From the NCBI RefSeq assembly GCF_006539185.1, contig NZ_BJMN01000019.1, forward strand, positions 62,001 through 126,000: a DNA stretch of 64,000 bases, given 5' to 3'. Each line of letters begins with the position of its first letter. The first letter of the stretch is position 1. The DNA is from Streptomyces gardneri (GTDB lineage Bacteria > Actinomycetota > Actinomycetes > Streptomycetales > Streptomycetaceae). Position numbers and translations under genes: made by a program. Of this stretch, positions 26,785-36,089 are shown in pieces. Below the pieces are notes generated by a model. It was not told the DNA's origin. It saw nothing but the letters and a program-made list of their open reading frames with translations, and searched no databases.

Positions 26785-27780
26785 TTAAGAGGCCGCGGGG
26801 CCCGTCGAGGCGCGGATGACGAGCTCCGGGTCGAAGAGGAGCTCGCCCGTGGGGACCTCCCGGTTGCTGACCAGGGCCAGGACGCTGCGGCCCACCTCCA
26901 GGGCGAGCCGGTCAGCGGGCTGGCGGACCGTGGTCAGCGCCGGATCGGTGAACTCGGTGACCGTCGAACCGTCGTAGCCCACCACCGAGACGTCGCCCGG
27001 CACGGACAGGCCCTGGCGGCGGATGCCGCGCACGGCGCCGAGAGCCATGAAGTCGCTGGCCGCGATGATCCCGGTGGCACCGAGGCCGACCAGGGTCGAG
27101 GCCGCGGCCTGCCCGCCCTCCACGCTGTACGACTGGCGGACGACGCGGCGCTCCGCGTCGTCGATGCCCCGCCGGCCCATGGCCTCGACGAAGCCCCGCA
27201 CGCGCCGGTCGGCGGGCCGGTTCCCCGCCGGGCCCGACGCCATGCCGATGCGCCGGTGGCCGAGGCGGTGCAGATGGTCCACGGCCAGTTCGGCCGCGAG
27301 CGCGTCGTCGGTGGAGAAGACCGGGGCCGGCACCCCGTCCGCGAACTCGCCGTTGATCCCGACGTACGGCACGCGGCGCTGCCGCAGCAGCTCGTAGCTG
27401 TCCGTGTCCGCACCCTCCACCGTGTTGGACGCGGAGAGGAAGACGACGGCCGCGACGCCCTTGTCGACGAGGGAGGTGAGGAAGTCCAACTCCTGGACGC
27501 CACCGGGGAAGACGGGGCAGAGCACCGTCTTGAGACCGTGCGGCGCGAGCGCCGACTCGATCCGCTCGGCGACGTCGGCGAAGAACGGGTTGGAGACGAA
27601 CTCCGTCACCACCGCGACCAGTTGCCCCTGCGTGACCCGCTCGTAGCCGAGCTCGGCCATCGCCTGCTCGACCGCCTCGCGGGTCTTCTTCGACACGCCC
27701 TGCCGCCGGTTGATCACCCGGCTGACCGTGGCCTCGCTGACCTGTGCGTGGGCTGCGACGTCGGTGATACCGACCTTCAT
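26785..27780 (-). CDS. LacI family regulator of the GH36/ABC operon
   Basis: The 331-residue regulator has a LacI DNA-binding domain (ITDVAAHAQVSEATVSRVINRRQGVS, residues 4-30) and a type 1 periplasmic-binding effector domain. Its ATG overlaps the GH36 stop (ATGA), so it is the fifth gene of the importer operon and probably its local repressor. Candidate operators are the inverted repeats between the divergent promoters at 32771-32822. The inducer is presumably an alpha-galactoside or related sugar handled by GH36. Confidence 0.9.
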   Translation of the reverse strand: MKVGITDVAAHAQVSEATVSRVINRRQGVSKKTREAVEQAMAELGYERVTQGQLVAVVTEFVSNPFFADVAERIESALAPHGLKTVLCPVFPGGVQELDFLTSLVDKGVAAVVFLSASNTVEGADTDSYELLRQRRVPYVGINGEFADGVPAPVFSTDDALAAELAVDHLHRLGHRRIGMASGPAGNRPADRRVRGFVEAMGRRGIDDAERRVVRQSYSVEGGQAAASTLVGLGATGIIAASDFMALGAVRGIRRQGLSVPGDVSVVGYDGSTVTEFTDPALTTVRQPADRLALEVGRSVLALVSNREVPTGELLFDPELVIRASTGPAAS

Positions 27781-29549
27781 CGCGGTCCTTCCGTGAGTAC
27801 GAGCGACACCAGACCGCCACGCGGGACGGCCAGCGGGCGGGGCCCTTCCGACAGGAGCGTCAGCGGATCATCCATCATACGGCCGTCCGGCCCGTGGACG
27901 CGGGCGGCCACCCGGCCGCCGCCCCCGGTGACGTCCACCATCACCCGGTCCCGGTCCGAGCCGTTGACGAGATGGAAGCGGCGGTACGCGGCGAAGTCCA
28001 GCGCCACGACCCGGTCGCCGTGCACACTCACCAGACACTCGTCGCCCCGCGCCGCCACCACCAGCGGGTACAGCTCGTCCGGCCGCCCCGGCTCCACGAG
28101 ACCGTCGAGCAGCAGCTCCCGGTGCCGGTGCCAGCGCCCCAGCCAGAACCGCACGGCGGCCAGGTGCTCCGGCGGCGCCTCGTCCAGGCGCACGGAGAGC
28201 TGCGGGACCGCGTGCAGCGCCCCGATCAGCTGGCGGGCCACCGCCTCGACCGGCGCCGAGCGGGACCACATCAGCATGTCGGAGTGGACGGCGCCGCCCA
28301 CGGCGAGCAGCGAGGTGTCGAGGGTCCGCACGCGGTTGGCGGTCGCGTCCGCCGGGCAGTCGAAGGACCTCAGCATGTTCCCGAAGGGCGCCATGCCGGG
28401 GCCGACGTACGGCTGGCGCAGTTCGAGCAGCAGCCCGGGCCGTACGGCCTCCAGGGCCCGGCGCACCTCGGTGAGCAGCCCGGTCATCGCCAGGCCGACG
28501 TCCCCGGCGCCGTCGCCCGCGTAGACCGCCGCCTCGTCGAGGAAGTCCAGCTTGAGCCCGTCGACGCCGTACTCGCGGACCAGCGAGACGCACAGTTCGA
28601 CGACGTGCCGGCGTACGTCGGGGAGGCGGGGGTCGAGCACGAAGGCGCCCGGCACGGTGGCCCGCGCGGGTGCCGAGGACGCCCAGCGGTCGTGGCAGTC
28701 GGCCTCGGGACCGATGAGCAGGGGAGCCGCCCAGAGCAGATAGCGCAGTCCCTGGTCGCGCACCCGGGCCACATGGCCGGCCAGGTCGGGGAACTTGGCG
28801 GGGTCCGGCTGCCAGTCGCCGCAGCCGGCGTACCCCCGGCCGTTGCCGAAGCGCTGCCAGCCGTCGTCCAGGATGAGCACTCCGCAGCCCAGCTCGGCGG
28901 CCGGACCCGCCTGTGCCTCGACGGCGTCGGCGGTGACGTCCTGGTTGAAGGCGTACCAGGTGGAGTACACGGGGAGGCGGGCCGCGTCCGGCACCGGCAT
29001 CGGCGGGAAGGCGGCGGCGAACCATGTGCGCAGCGGCCGCATGGCGGCGGCGACGGACGGAGCGCGCGGGACGAGCAGCAGGCGGTGCGGCCCGTCGGAC
29101 GCGGGCAGGGTCAGATGGACGACGTGGGTGTCGTTCTCCTCCGACACACCGAAGCGGACCGTGGCCTCGGGGACCGGGTCGGCGGCGGCGAAGGCGAGGA
29201 GGGTCGCCCCGGAGTGCTCGTACAGACAGCCGACGGCGGGCCCGTCGACCAGACAGACCCGGCTGAGGCCCTCCCAGTCGGCCACCAGCGTCCGCCGCCA
29301 GCCGCCCTTCGGGTGCCAGTAGCCCGCCGCGTCGCCGAGCGGCACCGACAGCCGGATCTCCACGGGAACCCCGTCGGCCCGTACGGAGAGCATCCGCAGC
29401 CCGTCGGAGAGAGGGGTCAGCTCCCACTCGGGCCGTACGTCCGGGTGGCCGGGGGCGAGGACGGCGATCGACACGTCGTCGAGCAGCGGCTCGGCGGTGG
29501 CGGGGGCCGCGTGCGCGGTGGTCACGGTGTCGTTCAAGAGGGTGCTCAT
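27777..29549 (-). CDS. Glycoside hydrolase family 36-like alpha-galactosidase
   Basis: The 590-residue protein has no signal peptide and is likely intracellular. An N-terminal beta-sandwich of about 200 residues precedes a TIM barrel with VLILDDGWQRFG (about 225), GLKLDFLDEA (nucleophile Asp, about 333) and SFDCPADATANR (acid/base Asp, about 398), the GH36/clan GH-D pattern. It should cleave alpha-linked galactose or a related sugar from oligosaccharides brought in by the same operon's importer. It overlaps both neighbours by four bases. GH36 also includes alpha-N-acetylgalactosaminidases and raffinose-type enzymes, so the exact substrate is open. Confidence 0.82.
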   Translation of the reverse strand: MSTLLNDTVTTAHAAPATAEPLLDDVSIAVLAPGHPDVRPEWELTPLSDGLRMLSVRADGVPVEIRLSVPLGDAAGYWHPKGGWRRTLVADWEGLSRVCLVDGPAVGCLYEHSGATLLAFAAADPVPEATVRFGVSEENDTHVVHLTLPASDGPHRLLLVPRAPSVAAAMRPLRTWFAAAFPPMPVPDAARLPVYSTWYAFNQDVTADAVEAQAGPAAELGCGVLILDDGWQRFGNGRGYAGCGDWQPDPAKFPDLAGHVARVRDQGLRYLLWAAPLLIGPEADCHDRWASSAPARATVPGAFVLDPRLPDVRRHVVELCVSLVREYGVDGLKLDFLDEAAVYAGDGAGDVGLAMTGLLTEVRRALEAVRPGLLLELRQPYVGPGMAPFGNMLRSFDCPADATANRVRTLDTSLLAVGGAVHSDMLMWSRSAPVEAVARQLIGALHAVPQLSVRLDEAPPEHLAAVRFWLGRWHRHRELLLDGLVEPGRPDELYPLVVAARGDECLVSVHGDRVVALDFAAYRRFHLVNGSDRDRVMVDVTGGGGRVAARVHGPDGRMMDDPLTLLSEGPRPLAVPRGGLVSLVLTEGPR

Positions 29550-30382
29550 TCCTTCACCGCGCCCGCGAGGAGCCCGGAAACGAAGTGGCGCTGGAGCGCG
29601 AGGAAGACGATCGCCATCGGTACGGCGGCGATGGCGGTGCCGGCCAGGATGGCGCCGTAGTCGGTCTCGTCCAGGCCCTGGAGCGAGGCGAGCGCCACCG
29701 GGATGGTGAACGTGCTGTCGTCGCGCAGCACGATCAGCGGCCAGATGAAGTCGTTCCACTGGTAGAGGAAGAGGAACAGGGCGAGGGCCGCGAGCGCCGG
29801 ACGCAACGGGGGCAGGGCGACCCGCAGGAACAGCCGGAACTCCCCGCAGCCGTCCATCCGGCCGGAGTCGAGCAGTTCCTTCGGCAGTGCGGCCATCGAC
29901 TGGCGCATAAGGAAGATGCCGAAGGGCAGGGCCAGGTTGGGCGCGATGACGGCCTGGTAGGTGTTGAGCCAGTGCAGCTCGGCCATCATCTTGAAGAGGG
30001 GGACGAGCGTGATCTGCGCGGGCACGACCAGGCCGAGCATGAGGAGCCCGAACAGCGCCTCGCGGCCGCGGAACCGGTAGGTGGCGAAGCCGTATCCGGC
30101 GAGGGTGCACACGGCGCCGGCGAGGAGCGTGTAGACGCTCGCGATGCCGAGGGAGTTGAGCACGACCCGGCCGAAGTCCGCCGTCTCCTGGAGGGTGGCG
30201 AGGTTCTTCCCGAGGTGGCCGCCGGGCAGCAGGGGCGGCGGACTGTCGAAGATGTCCTGGGAGCTGTGGGTGGCGCCGACGGCGAGCCAGTAGAAGGGGA
30301 CCGCGACGGCGGCCAGGGCGATGGCGAGCCCGGAGGTGAGCAGGATGCTCCGGCCGGGGTGGCGTGTGCGGGCGGCGGTCAC
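29546..30382 (-). CDS. Carbohydrate ABC permease, MalG type (GH36 operon)
   Basis: The 278-residue membrane protein starts at a GTG overlapping the previous stop (GTGA), after GGGGAG. Six transmembrane segments are apparent. The EAA loop is present but degenerate: ELLDSGRMDGCGEFRLFLRVALPPL, with Asp-Ser in place of the usual EAA alanines. The C terminus SGLLAGAVKE is typical of the subunit. It works with the preceding permease and binding protein; the ATPase must come from elsewhere. Confidence 0.9.
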   Translation of the reverse strand: MTAARTRHPGRSILLTSGLAIALAAVAVPFYWLAVGATHSSQDIFDSPPPLLPGGHLGKNLATLQETADFGRVVLNSLGIASVYTLLAGAVCTLAGYGFATYRFRGREALFGLLMLGLVVPAQITLVPLFKMMAELHWLNTYQAVIAPNLALPFGIFLMRQSMAALPKELLDSGRMDGCGEFRLFLRVALPPLRPALAALALFLFLYQWNDFIWPLIVLRDDSTFTIPVALASLQGLDETDYGAILAGTAIAAVPMAIVFLALQRHFVSGLLAGAVKE

Positions 30383-31305
30383 GACTTCTCCCCGAGCAGG
30401 CGGAACTGGATCAGGCCGAGGACTCCGACGAGGACCGTGAGGGCGTACGCGACGGCGGAGGCGTAGCCGAAGTCGAAGTACTTGAAGGCGTTCTGGTAGA
30501 GGTACACGCCGATGGTCAGGGTCGCGTTGTCGGGCCCGCCGCCGGTGAGGACGTACGGCTCGTCGAAGAGCTGGAGCGTGCCGATGGTGGACAGGACGGT
30601 CGTGAGCAGCAGCGCGGGCCGCAGCCCGGGCAGTGTGACGTGCCGGAAGGCGCCGAGCGCCCCGGCGCCGTCGACGGCGGCCGCGTCGTACAGCTCGCGC
30701 GGGATCGTCTGCAGCCGGGCGAGCAGGATCACGGCGTTGTAGCCGGTGTAGTGCCAGGTCAGTGCGAGGCCCAGGGAGATCCGGGCCCAGAGCCCCTCGG
30801 TCAGCCAGGGCACCGGGTCGATGCCGACGAGGCCGAGCAGCCAGTTGACGAGCCCGTACTCCTCGTTGAGGAGGACGGAGAAGACGATGCCGTACGCGAC
30901 GAGGCCCGTGACCATCGGCAGGAAGAAGCCGAGCCGGAAGACGGGCCGGCCGCGCAGCAGGGTGGAGTCGAGGGCGACCGCGAGCCCGGTGGCGAGCGCC
31001 AGCATCAGCGGCACCTGCACGACGAGGATCACTCCGGTGTTGCGCAGCGCGGTCCAGAACAGCGGGTCGTCGGCGAGGCGCAGGTAGTTGTCGGCGCCCA
31101 CGAAGGTCTCGGTGCCGCCCACCGTCCGGTGCAGGCTGAGGAGGAACGACCACGCGATGGGGTAGAGCTTGAACCCGGCGAAGAGCAGCACCGCGGGCAG
31201 GACGAAGAGGTACGGGGCGGCCGTGCCCCACCGCCCGCGCCGACGCGCGGAGAGGCGGGGCGCGGAGGGGCGGGACACGGCCGCGGCGGGCGCGCTCGGT
31301 GTCAT
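30379..31305 (-). CDS. Carbohydrate ABC permease, MalF type (GH36 operon)
   Basis: The 308-residue inner-membrane protein has six transmembrane segments from APYLFVLPAVLLFAGF. The EAA loop is ELYDAAAVDGAGALGAFRHVTLPG. The ATG overlaps the binding-protein stop (ATGA). The downstream permease overlaps it in turn, so the three importer genes are translationally coupled. Confidence 0.91.
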   Translation of the reverse strand: MTPSAPAAAVSRPSAPRLSARRRGRWGTAAPYLFVLPAVLLFAGFKLYPIAWSFLLSLHRTVGGTETFVGADNYLRLADDPLFWTALRNTGVILVVQVPLMLALATGLAVALDSTLLRGRPVFRLGFFLPMVTGLVAYGIVFSVLLNEEYGLVNWLLGLVGIDPVPWLTEGLWARISLGLALTWHYTGYNAVILLARLQTIPRELYDAAAVDGAGALGAFRHVTLPGLRPALLLTTVLSTIGTLQLFDEPYVLTGGGPDNATLTIGVYLYQNAFKYFDFGYASAVAYALTVLVGVLGLIQFRLLGEKS

Positions 31306-32696
31306 CGCACGTTCTTCCTGCCGGTCTGGCGGGCCAGCTCACTCGCCGCCTCGCCGAGGACCTTCGCCGGGTCGGCGCCCTTCAGCAGCACCTTCGACTG
31401 GGCGTCGGTGACGAGCTTCAGGGCGCGGGCGTAGTCGGCGGTGTAGTTCACGGCGGAGCCGGGCGCCTTGAGGGCGCCGAGGAAGATCTCGCCCTTGCGC
31501 TGCCCGCCGAAGAAGGCCGACGGCTCGTGGAAGACGGAGTCGTCGTACGCCTTGAGGAGCGCGGGCGCGATGCCCTTGCCCCGGTAGATCCGCACCTGGG
31601 AGGCGGGGCGGGTCAGTGCGAACTCGACGAAGGACCAGGCCGCCGCCTGCTGCTTGCTGCTGCCGGCGACCGCGAGGTGCGTGGAGTTCACGGTGGCCGC
31701 GGTGGGGCCGCCGCGGCGGACGGCCGGGGGAAGCCGGACCCGCCACTTGCCCGCCTCCTCGGGCACCTGCTCCTCGATGATCCCGCCGAACCAGGTGGGC
31801 CAGGGCAGGACGGCGGCGGTGCCCTTCTTCAGGGAGCTCATCAGGGCGTTCCAGCCGCCGGCCAGATTGCTGACGAGACCGGCGTCGTTCATGGTCTTGA
31901 TGAGCGTCATCGCCCGGACGGCCTCCGGCGAGTCCAGGGTGACGCGGCCCTCCAGGTCGAAGTAGAAGGCGCCCTGGAGCTGGAGCAGCATCTGGAAGAA
32001 GTTGGCGGCGTCGGGCTGCGAGGCCGGCTTGTCGATGCCGAGGAGATGGGCGCCCGTGCGCGCCTTGAGCTGCTTGCCGGCCTCGATGGTCTCGTCCCAG
32101 GTCTGGAGCGCCGCGACGTCGACCCCGGCGCGCTCGAAGAGGTCGTGCCGGTAGTAGAAGCCCGCCGAATTGGCCTCCCACGGAAGGGCGTCGACCCGCT
32201 TCCCGTCGGGGGAGACGGTCTGCCAGAGACCGGCGGCGAAGGCGTCCTTGTGGGCGGTGGCGCCCAGCGGGGCGAGGTCGGCGAGGCCGCCGGGGAAGCG
32301 CTCGACATACCCCGGCAGGTAGTCGACGCCGATGTGCAGGACGTCGGCGAGGCCCTGGCCGCCGGCGGCGAGACCGGTCGTGATCTTGTCCCAGATCGCG
32401 GGGTTGCCGATGTCCTCGACGGTCACCTGGATGTCCGGGTACTTCTTGTTGAAGTCCGGTATCAGGGCCTTGAGTTCGGCCGCCGGGCCCTGCCAGGACC
32501 AGACCGTGATCTTTCCCTTGCGCGGATCCCCGGCGGCGCCCGAGCCTCCCGCGCCGGTGTCGCCGCTGCCCGAGCAGCCGGTGAGCGTCGTCAGGCCGGT
32601 GAGGCCGAGTCCGCCGAGTCCGGCCGCCGCCAGGGCGCCGCCCCCGCGCAGTACCTGCCGGCGTCCCGGCTGTCTTCCACTCTGCTGGTCCGTCAT
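31302..32696 (-). CDS. Sugar-binding lipoprotein (GH36 operon)
   Basis: The 464-residue protein starts at an ATG eight bases after GAGGGG. It carries both a twin-arginine pair (GRRQVLRGGGALAAA) and a lipobox (LTGCSGSG, Cys about 41), so it is a Tat-type lipoprotein, a known streptomycete class. The rest is an extracellular solute-binding family 1 domain (ITVWSWQGPAAELKALIPDFNKKYP). It is the first gene of the operon and is read from a TTGCAA-18-TAGTGT promoter. Confidence 0.91.
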   Translation of the reverse strand: MTDQQSGRQPGRRQVLRGGGALAAAGLGGLGLTGLTTLTGCSGSGDTGAGGSGAAGDPRKGKITVWSWQGPAAELKALIPDFNKKYPDIQVTVEDIGNPAIWDKITTGLAAGGQGLADVLHIGVDYLPGYVERFPGGLADLAPLGATAHKDAFAAGLWQTVSPDGKRVDALPWEANSAGFYYRHDLFERAGVDVAALQTWDETIEAGKQLKARTGAHLLGIDKPASQPDAANFFQMLLQLQGAFYFDLEGRVTLDSPEAVRAMTLIKTMNDAGLVSNLAGGWNALMSSLKKGTAAVLPWPTWFGGIIEEQVPEEAGKWRVRLPPAVRRGGPTAATVNSTHLAVAGSSKQQAAAWSFVEFALTRPASQVRIYRGKGIAPALLKAYDDSVFHEPSAFFGGQRKGEIFLGALKAPGSAVNYTADYARALKLVTDAQSKVLLKGADPAKVLGEAASELARQTGRKNVR

Positions 32697-32740
32697 GTCG
32701 GATCCCCTCGCTCGCTTCGTCGCGGTCTGGACGGGGCCGG

Positions 32741-32770
32741 ACACTACAAGGGTGATCGCTCGACTTGCAA
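32741..32770 (-). promoter_or_regulatory. Promoter of the GH36/ABC operon
   Basis: On the minus strand, TTGCAA (32770-32765), an 18-base spacer, TAGTGT (32746-32741), giving a leader of about 38 bases. It mirrors the divergent promoter at 32823-32852. Confidence 0.65.
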
Positions 32771-32826
32771 TGCTTCAGTGAAAACTTTCAGTTCGATCGA
32801 CTGCTGAGCAATGGCAGAACCATTGC
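32771..32826. other. Inverted repeats between two divergent promoters, candidate operators
   Basis: TGAAA-AC-TTTCA (32779-32790) and GCAATGG-CAGAA-CCATTGC (32808-32826; the latter enters the right -35). Either could bind the operon's LacI regulator and silence both promoters. Confidence 0.5.
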
Positions 32827-32852
32827 AATCCCTCTTCGAGTGTTGCTAGCGT
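32823..32852 (+). promoter_or_regulatory. Promoter of the secreted glycosidase gene
   Basis: TTGCAA (32823-32828), an 18-base spacer, TAGCGT (32847-32852); the leader is about 42 bases. Confidence 0.65.
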
Positions 32853-32900
32853 GCCGCGCGCCCCGCCCCGACCAGACCCGACCCGACCCGGGAGACCTCC

Positions 32901-34883
32901 ATGACGCGTTCCCGCTTGTCGCTGCTGTCCGCCGTCGCCCTGCTCGCCTCGCTCGCCGCGGGCGGCTCCCCGGCGACCGCCGCCCCGCCCGCCACCGGCG
33001 CCGCGCCCGCCCCTGCCCCCACCGTGCTGACCGTGACCGATCCCGGCTTCGAACAGGGCGGTACGGGCTGGGAGTTCACCTCCGGAACGGGCGTCGGGAG
33101 CAACTACCCGCACGCCGGGAGACGGCAGGCCTACCTCGACGCCGGCAGCGGCATGAAGGTCTCCCAGACCGTGACGGCCACCGGCCACGGCGGCTACCTC
33201 GTCTCCGCGTGGATCGCCACCGGCGGCCCCGGCGGCCGGTACGTCCTGCGGGTCAACGGCGCCACCGTCGCCGATCGGACCCTGCCCGCCGCCGCCAACT
33301 ACCGCCGCCACACGCTCGGCAGGATCGCGCTCACCCCCGGGGACCGGCTGGAGATCGCCTTCGAGTCCGGGCAGGGCTGGGTCAACGTCGACGACGTGAT
33401 GGTCTCCCCGGCCGCCCCCGCCGACCCCCGCGTCACCTCCAGCGACCCCGAGATCGTCGAGATGTTCGACTGGGCCAAGGGCAAGGCCAACAGCTGGGTG
33501 CACCTGCCCGGCACCACGGGCCCGCTCGACGCCGACGAGCGCCAGACCGGCGGCACCGGCACCGGCGTCTACGCCCCCTCCTACTGGGCGGGTTACGCCA
33601 ACCGCAGCGGCTACTACTCCCGCGACATGGCCCACCAGCTCTCCGGCGCCGGGGTCCTGGGTCTGCACACCGAGAACAAGGAGATGCTCCGCGCCTTCGC
33701 CGCCTCCGCGACCGCCGAGCACGCCTACTACCCGGTGTGGGCGCTCAACTTCGACAACCGCTCCTACCTCTCCATCGACTACCGCGACCCGAACCTCTTC
33801 GTCCGGGAGGTGCCCGCCCCCTTCGAACTGGTCCAGAAGGCCGAGGAGGCCTACCGCTGGAGCGGCGACCCCGCCTACCTCGACGACCCCGCTCTGTGGG
33901 AGTTCTACCGCCACGCCACCGACGAGTTCGTCACCCTCCACGACGGGCAGAAGGACAACGGCCGGGTGAGCGTGGCCGAGGGCACCGGCAAGGGCATCTT
34001 CCGGGGCGTCGCGAGCTACAACGAGCAGAGCGACGAACCGCTGGCCGAGGCCGGCGACGCCATCGGCTCGCAGTACCAGGCCTACCGCGCGATGGCCTCC
34101 CTCGCCCGCGCCAAGGGCGAGCACCCGCTCGCGGCCCGCTTCGAGCGCAAGGCGCGCGACCTCAAGACCTACTTCAACTCCACCTGGAGCGGCACCGGTT
34201 CGGGCGCCGACATGGTGCGCGGCTACACCACCGACGGACGCGCCCTGACCGGCTGGGGCAAGGAGAACAGCTGGTTCATGCCGATGAAGCAGATCGTCGC
34301 CCCCGGTGACCGGCGCGAGGCGTACCTCGACTACATCGACCGGCAGTCCGAAGGCGAAGGCCGCCCCGACAACATCGAGGCCCTGACCTACCTCCCCGAC
34401 ACCTTCCTCACCAACAACCGCGCCGACACCGCCTGGAAGTGGATGCGCCACATCTACGCCCAGAAGGACGTCCAGCACGTCAACACCCGCCAGGGCACCA
34501 ACGGCGACTACCCCGAGGTCTCCTTCACCCTCGTCGGCCAGACCGTCCAGGGCCTGATGGGCGTCGTGCCGAACGCCCCCGCCCGCACCCTCGCCACCCA
34601 GTCGCGCCTGCCCTCCGGAATGGACTGGCTGAGCATCGAGGACCTGCGCGTCGGCGACTCCGCCTTCACCCTCCGCCACGACACGGACCGCCGCTCGACC
34701 CTCACCCACACCTCGGGCAGCGCCCCGTACACCTGGGTGGCGCGCTTCCCGGGCGCCCACGCGGCCGTCGCCGTCGACGGGGTGGTCGGGAAGGCCCGCA
34801 CAGAGGTGATCGACGGGGCGACCTACACCGTCGTCCGCACGCGCGTGGCCCCCGGCCGCACCGTCACCGTCGAGGTCCGATGA
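32901..34883 (+). CDS. Secreted (alpha/alpha)-barrel glycosidase-like protein, family not identified
   Basis: I cannot assign a CAZy family. The 660-residue protein starts at an ATG after GGGAG. It has a Sec signal (about 1-30), a Pro/Ala linker and an N-terminal beta-sandwich of about 120 residues resembling carbohydrate-binding modules (TDPGFEQGGTGWEF to WVNVDDVMV). A long helical region follows (about 180-590) with YWAGYANRSGYYSRDMAHQ, YYPVWALNFDNRSY, and GWGKENSWFMPMKQ, in the style of six-hairpin glycosidases. It is divergent from the GH36/ABC operon with matching promoters, so it probably releases that importer's oligosaccharide outside the cell. Its stop overlaps the next gene by four bases. 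Confidence 0.65.
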   Translation: MTRSRLSLLSAVALLASLAAGGSPATAAPPATGAAPAPAPTVLTVTDPGFEQGGTGWEFTSGTGVGSNYPHAGRRQAYLDAGSGMKVSQTVTATGHGGYLVSAWIATGGPGGRYVLRVNGATVADRTLPAAANYRRHTLGRIALTPGDRLEIAFESGQGWVNVDDVMVSPAAPADPRVTSSDPEIVEMFDWAKGKANSWVHLPGTTGPLDADERQTGGTGTGVYAPSYWAGYANRSGYYSRDMAHQLSGAGVLGLHTENKEMLRAFAASATAEHAYYPVWALNFDNRSYLSIDYRDPNLFVREVPAPFELVQKAEEAYRWSGDPAYLDDPALWEFYRHATDEFVTLHDGQKDNGRVSVAEGTGKGIFRGVASYNEQSDEPLAEAGDAIGSQYQAYRAMASLARAKGEHPLAARFERKARDLKTYFNSTWSGTGSGADMVRGYTTDGRALTGWGKENSWFMPMKQIVAPGDRREAYLDYIDRQSEGEGRPDNIEALTYLPDTFLTNNRADTAWKWMRHIYAQKDVQHVNTRQGTNGDYPEVSFTLVGQTVQGLMGVVPNAPARTLATQSRLPSGMDWLSIEDLRVGDSAFTLRHDTDRRSTLTHTSGSAPYTWVARFPGAHAAVAVDGVVGKARTEVIDGATYTVVRTRVAPGRTVTVEVR

Positions 34884-36055
34884 CCACCTCCGTCGGGGCC
34901 GGCAAGGACGTCCAGGACCACAAGAGAGGCGAATTCCCGGGCGGGGCAGAGCTGTTCCGGCTCGACCCGGCGGTGGCCCACCTCAACCACGGCTCCTTCG
35001 GCGCCGTTCCCCTCCCGGTCGCCGAGGCCCAACGGCGGCTGACGGAGGAGGTCATGGCCGACCCCGACGCCTTCTTCGTCGGCGTCCCCGACCGCATCGC
35101 CGAGGCCCGCGGGCGCGTCGCGGCCCACCTGGGCGGCGACCCCGACGGGATCGCCTTCGTCGCCAACGCCACCGAGGCCGCCAACCTCGCCCTCGACGCC
35201 CTGCGCCTCGACCCGGGCGACGAGATCCTGGTCACCGACCACGGCTACGGCACGGTCGTCGCGGCGGCCGCCCGGCGCGCCCGGACGGCCGTCGTCAGCC
35301 TCGACCCCGACCTGCCGGACGAGGACGCGGTGAGCGAGGCGGTGCTCGCCGCGCTCACCCCTCGCACGCGAGTGGCCCTGCTCGACGGGATCACCTCGCC
35401 CACCGCCCGGCCGCTCGCCACGCCCCGACTGCTCGCCGGGCTCCGCGAGCGCGGGATCACCACCGTCGTCGACGGCGCGCACGCGCCGGGCATGCTCGCC
35501 GAACCACTCGCGGGCGAACCCGACTTCTGGTTCGGCAACCTCCACAAGTGGGCGTACGCGCCGGCGGGCAGCGCGGTCCTCGCGGTGGCTCCCGCCCACC
35601 GGGCCCGGGTCGCCGCGCCCGTGCCCTCCTGGGAGGACGACCGGGGCTTCCCGCGCGCGGTCGAGTTCCGTGCCACCGTCGACTACACCGGCTGGCTCGC
35701 CGCACCCGAGGGCCTCGACCTGATCGCCCGGCTGGGTGCCGGTCAAGTCCGCGCCCACAACGCGGAACTGGTCCGCTACGGAGCGGAGTTGCTCGAAAGG
35801 ATCCCGGGCGTGACATCCCTCCCGTACGGAGAGGGCCTGGCGATGCGGTCGCTGCGCCTGCCCGCCGGTCTCGCCCGCACGAAGCAGGAGGCGGCCGCGC
35901 TGCGCGAGGAGATCGCCGCCCGGCTCGGCTGCCGCGTGCTCATCTGGAACCGGCCCGGCGGCGGAGGCATCCGGATCTCCGGGCAGATCTACAACCGGCC
36001 CGAGGAGTACGAACGTCTCACCGCCGGCCTGCGCGACCTGCTGTCCCGCGGCTGA
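34880..36055 (+). CDS. Class V aminotransferase, isopenicillin-N-epimerase-like
   Basis: This is a 391-residue PLP enzyme without a signal peptide. The ATG overlaps the glycosidase stop (ATGA), with GAGG upstream. HLNHGSFGAVP near the N terminus, VVDGAHAPGML (cofactor Asp/His, about 200) and WFGNLHKWAYAP (Schiff-base Lys, about 220) match the CefD/EgtE-like branch of fold-type I enzymes. Such proteins act as amino-acid epimerases, C-S lyases or desulfurases; the substrate here is unknown. The coupling to an extracellular glycosidase gene is odd and unexplained. Confidence 0.85.
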   Translation: MTTSVGAGKDVQDHKRGEFPGGAELFRLDPAVAHLNHGSFGAVPLPVAEAQRRLTEEVMADPDAFFVGVPDRIAEARGRVAAHLGGDPDGIAFVANATEAANLALDALRLDPGDEILVTDHGYGTVVAAAARRARTAVVSLDPDLPDEDAVSEAVLAALTPRTRVALLDGITSPTARPLATPRLLAGLRERGITTVVDGAHAPGMLAEPLAGEPDFWFGNLHKWAYAPAGSAVLAVAPAHRARVAAPVPSWEDDRGFPRAVEFRATVDYTGWLAAPEGLDLIARLGAGQVRAHNAELVRYGAELLERIPGVTSLPYGEGLAMRSLRLPAGLARTKQEAAALREEIAARLGCRVLIWNRPGGGGIRISGQIYNRPEEYERLTAGLRDLLSRG

Positions 36056-36089
36056 CGACCCGGGCGGCTTCGAAGCGGCGAAGCGGTAC

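Noticed and set aside
34880..36055. A beta-lactam pathway suggested by the isopenicillin-N-epimerase-like gene
   Set aside because: No pcbAB, pcbC or cef partners; this name covers a broad PLP family.
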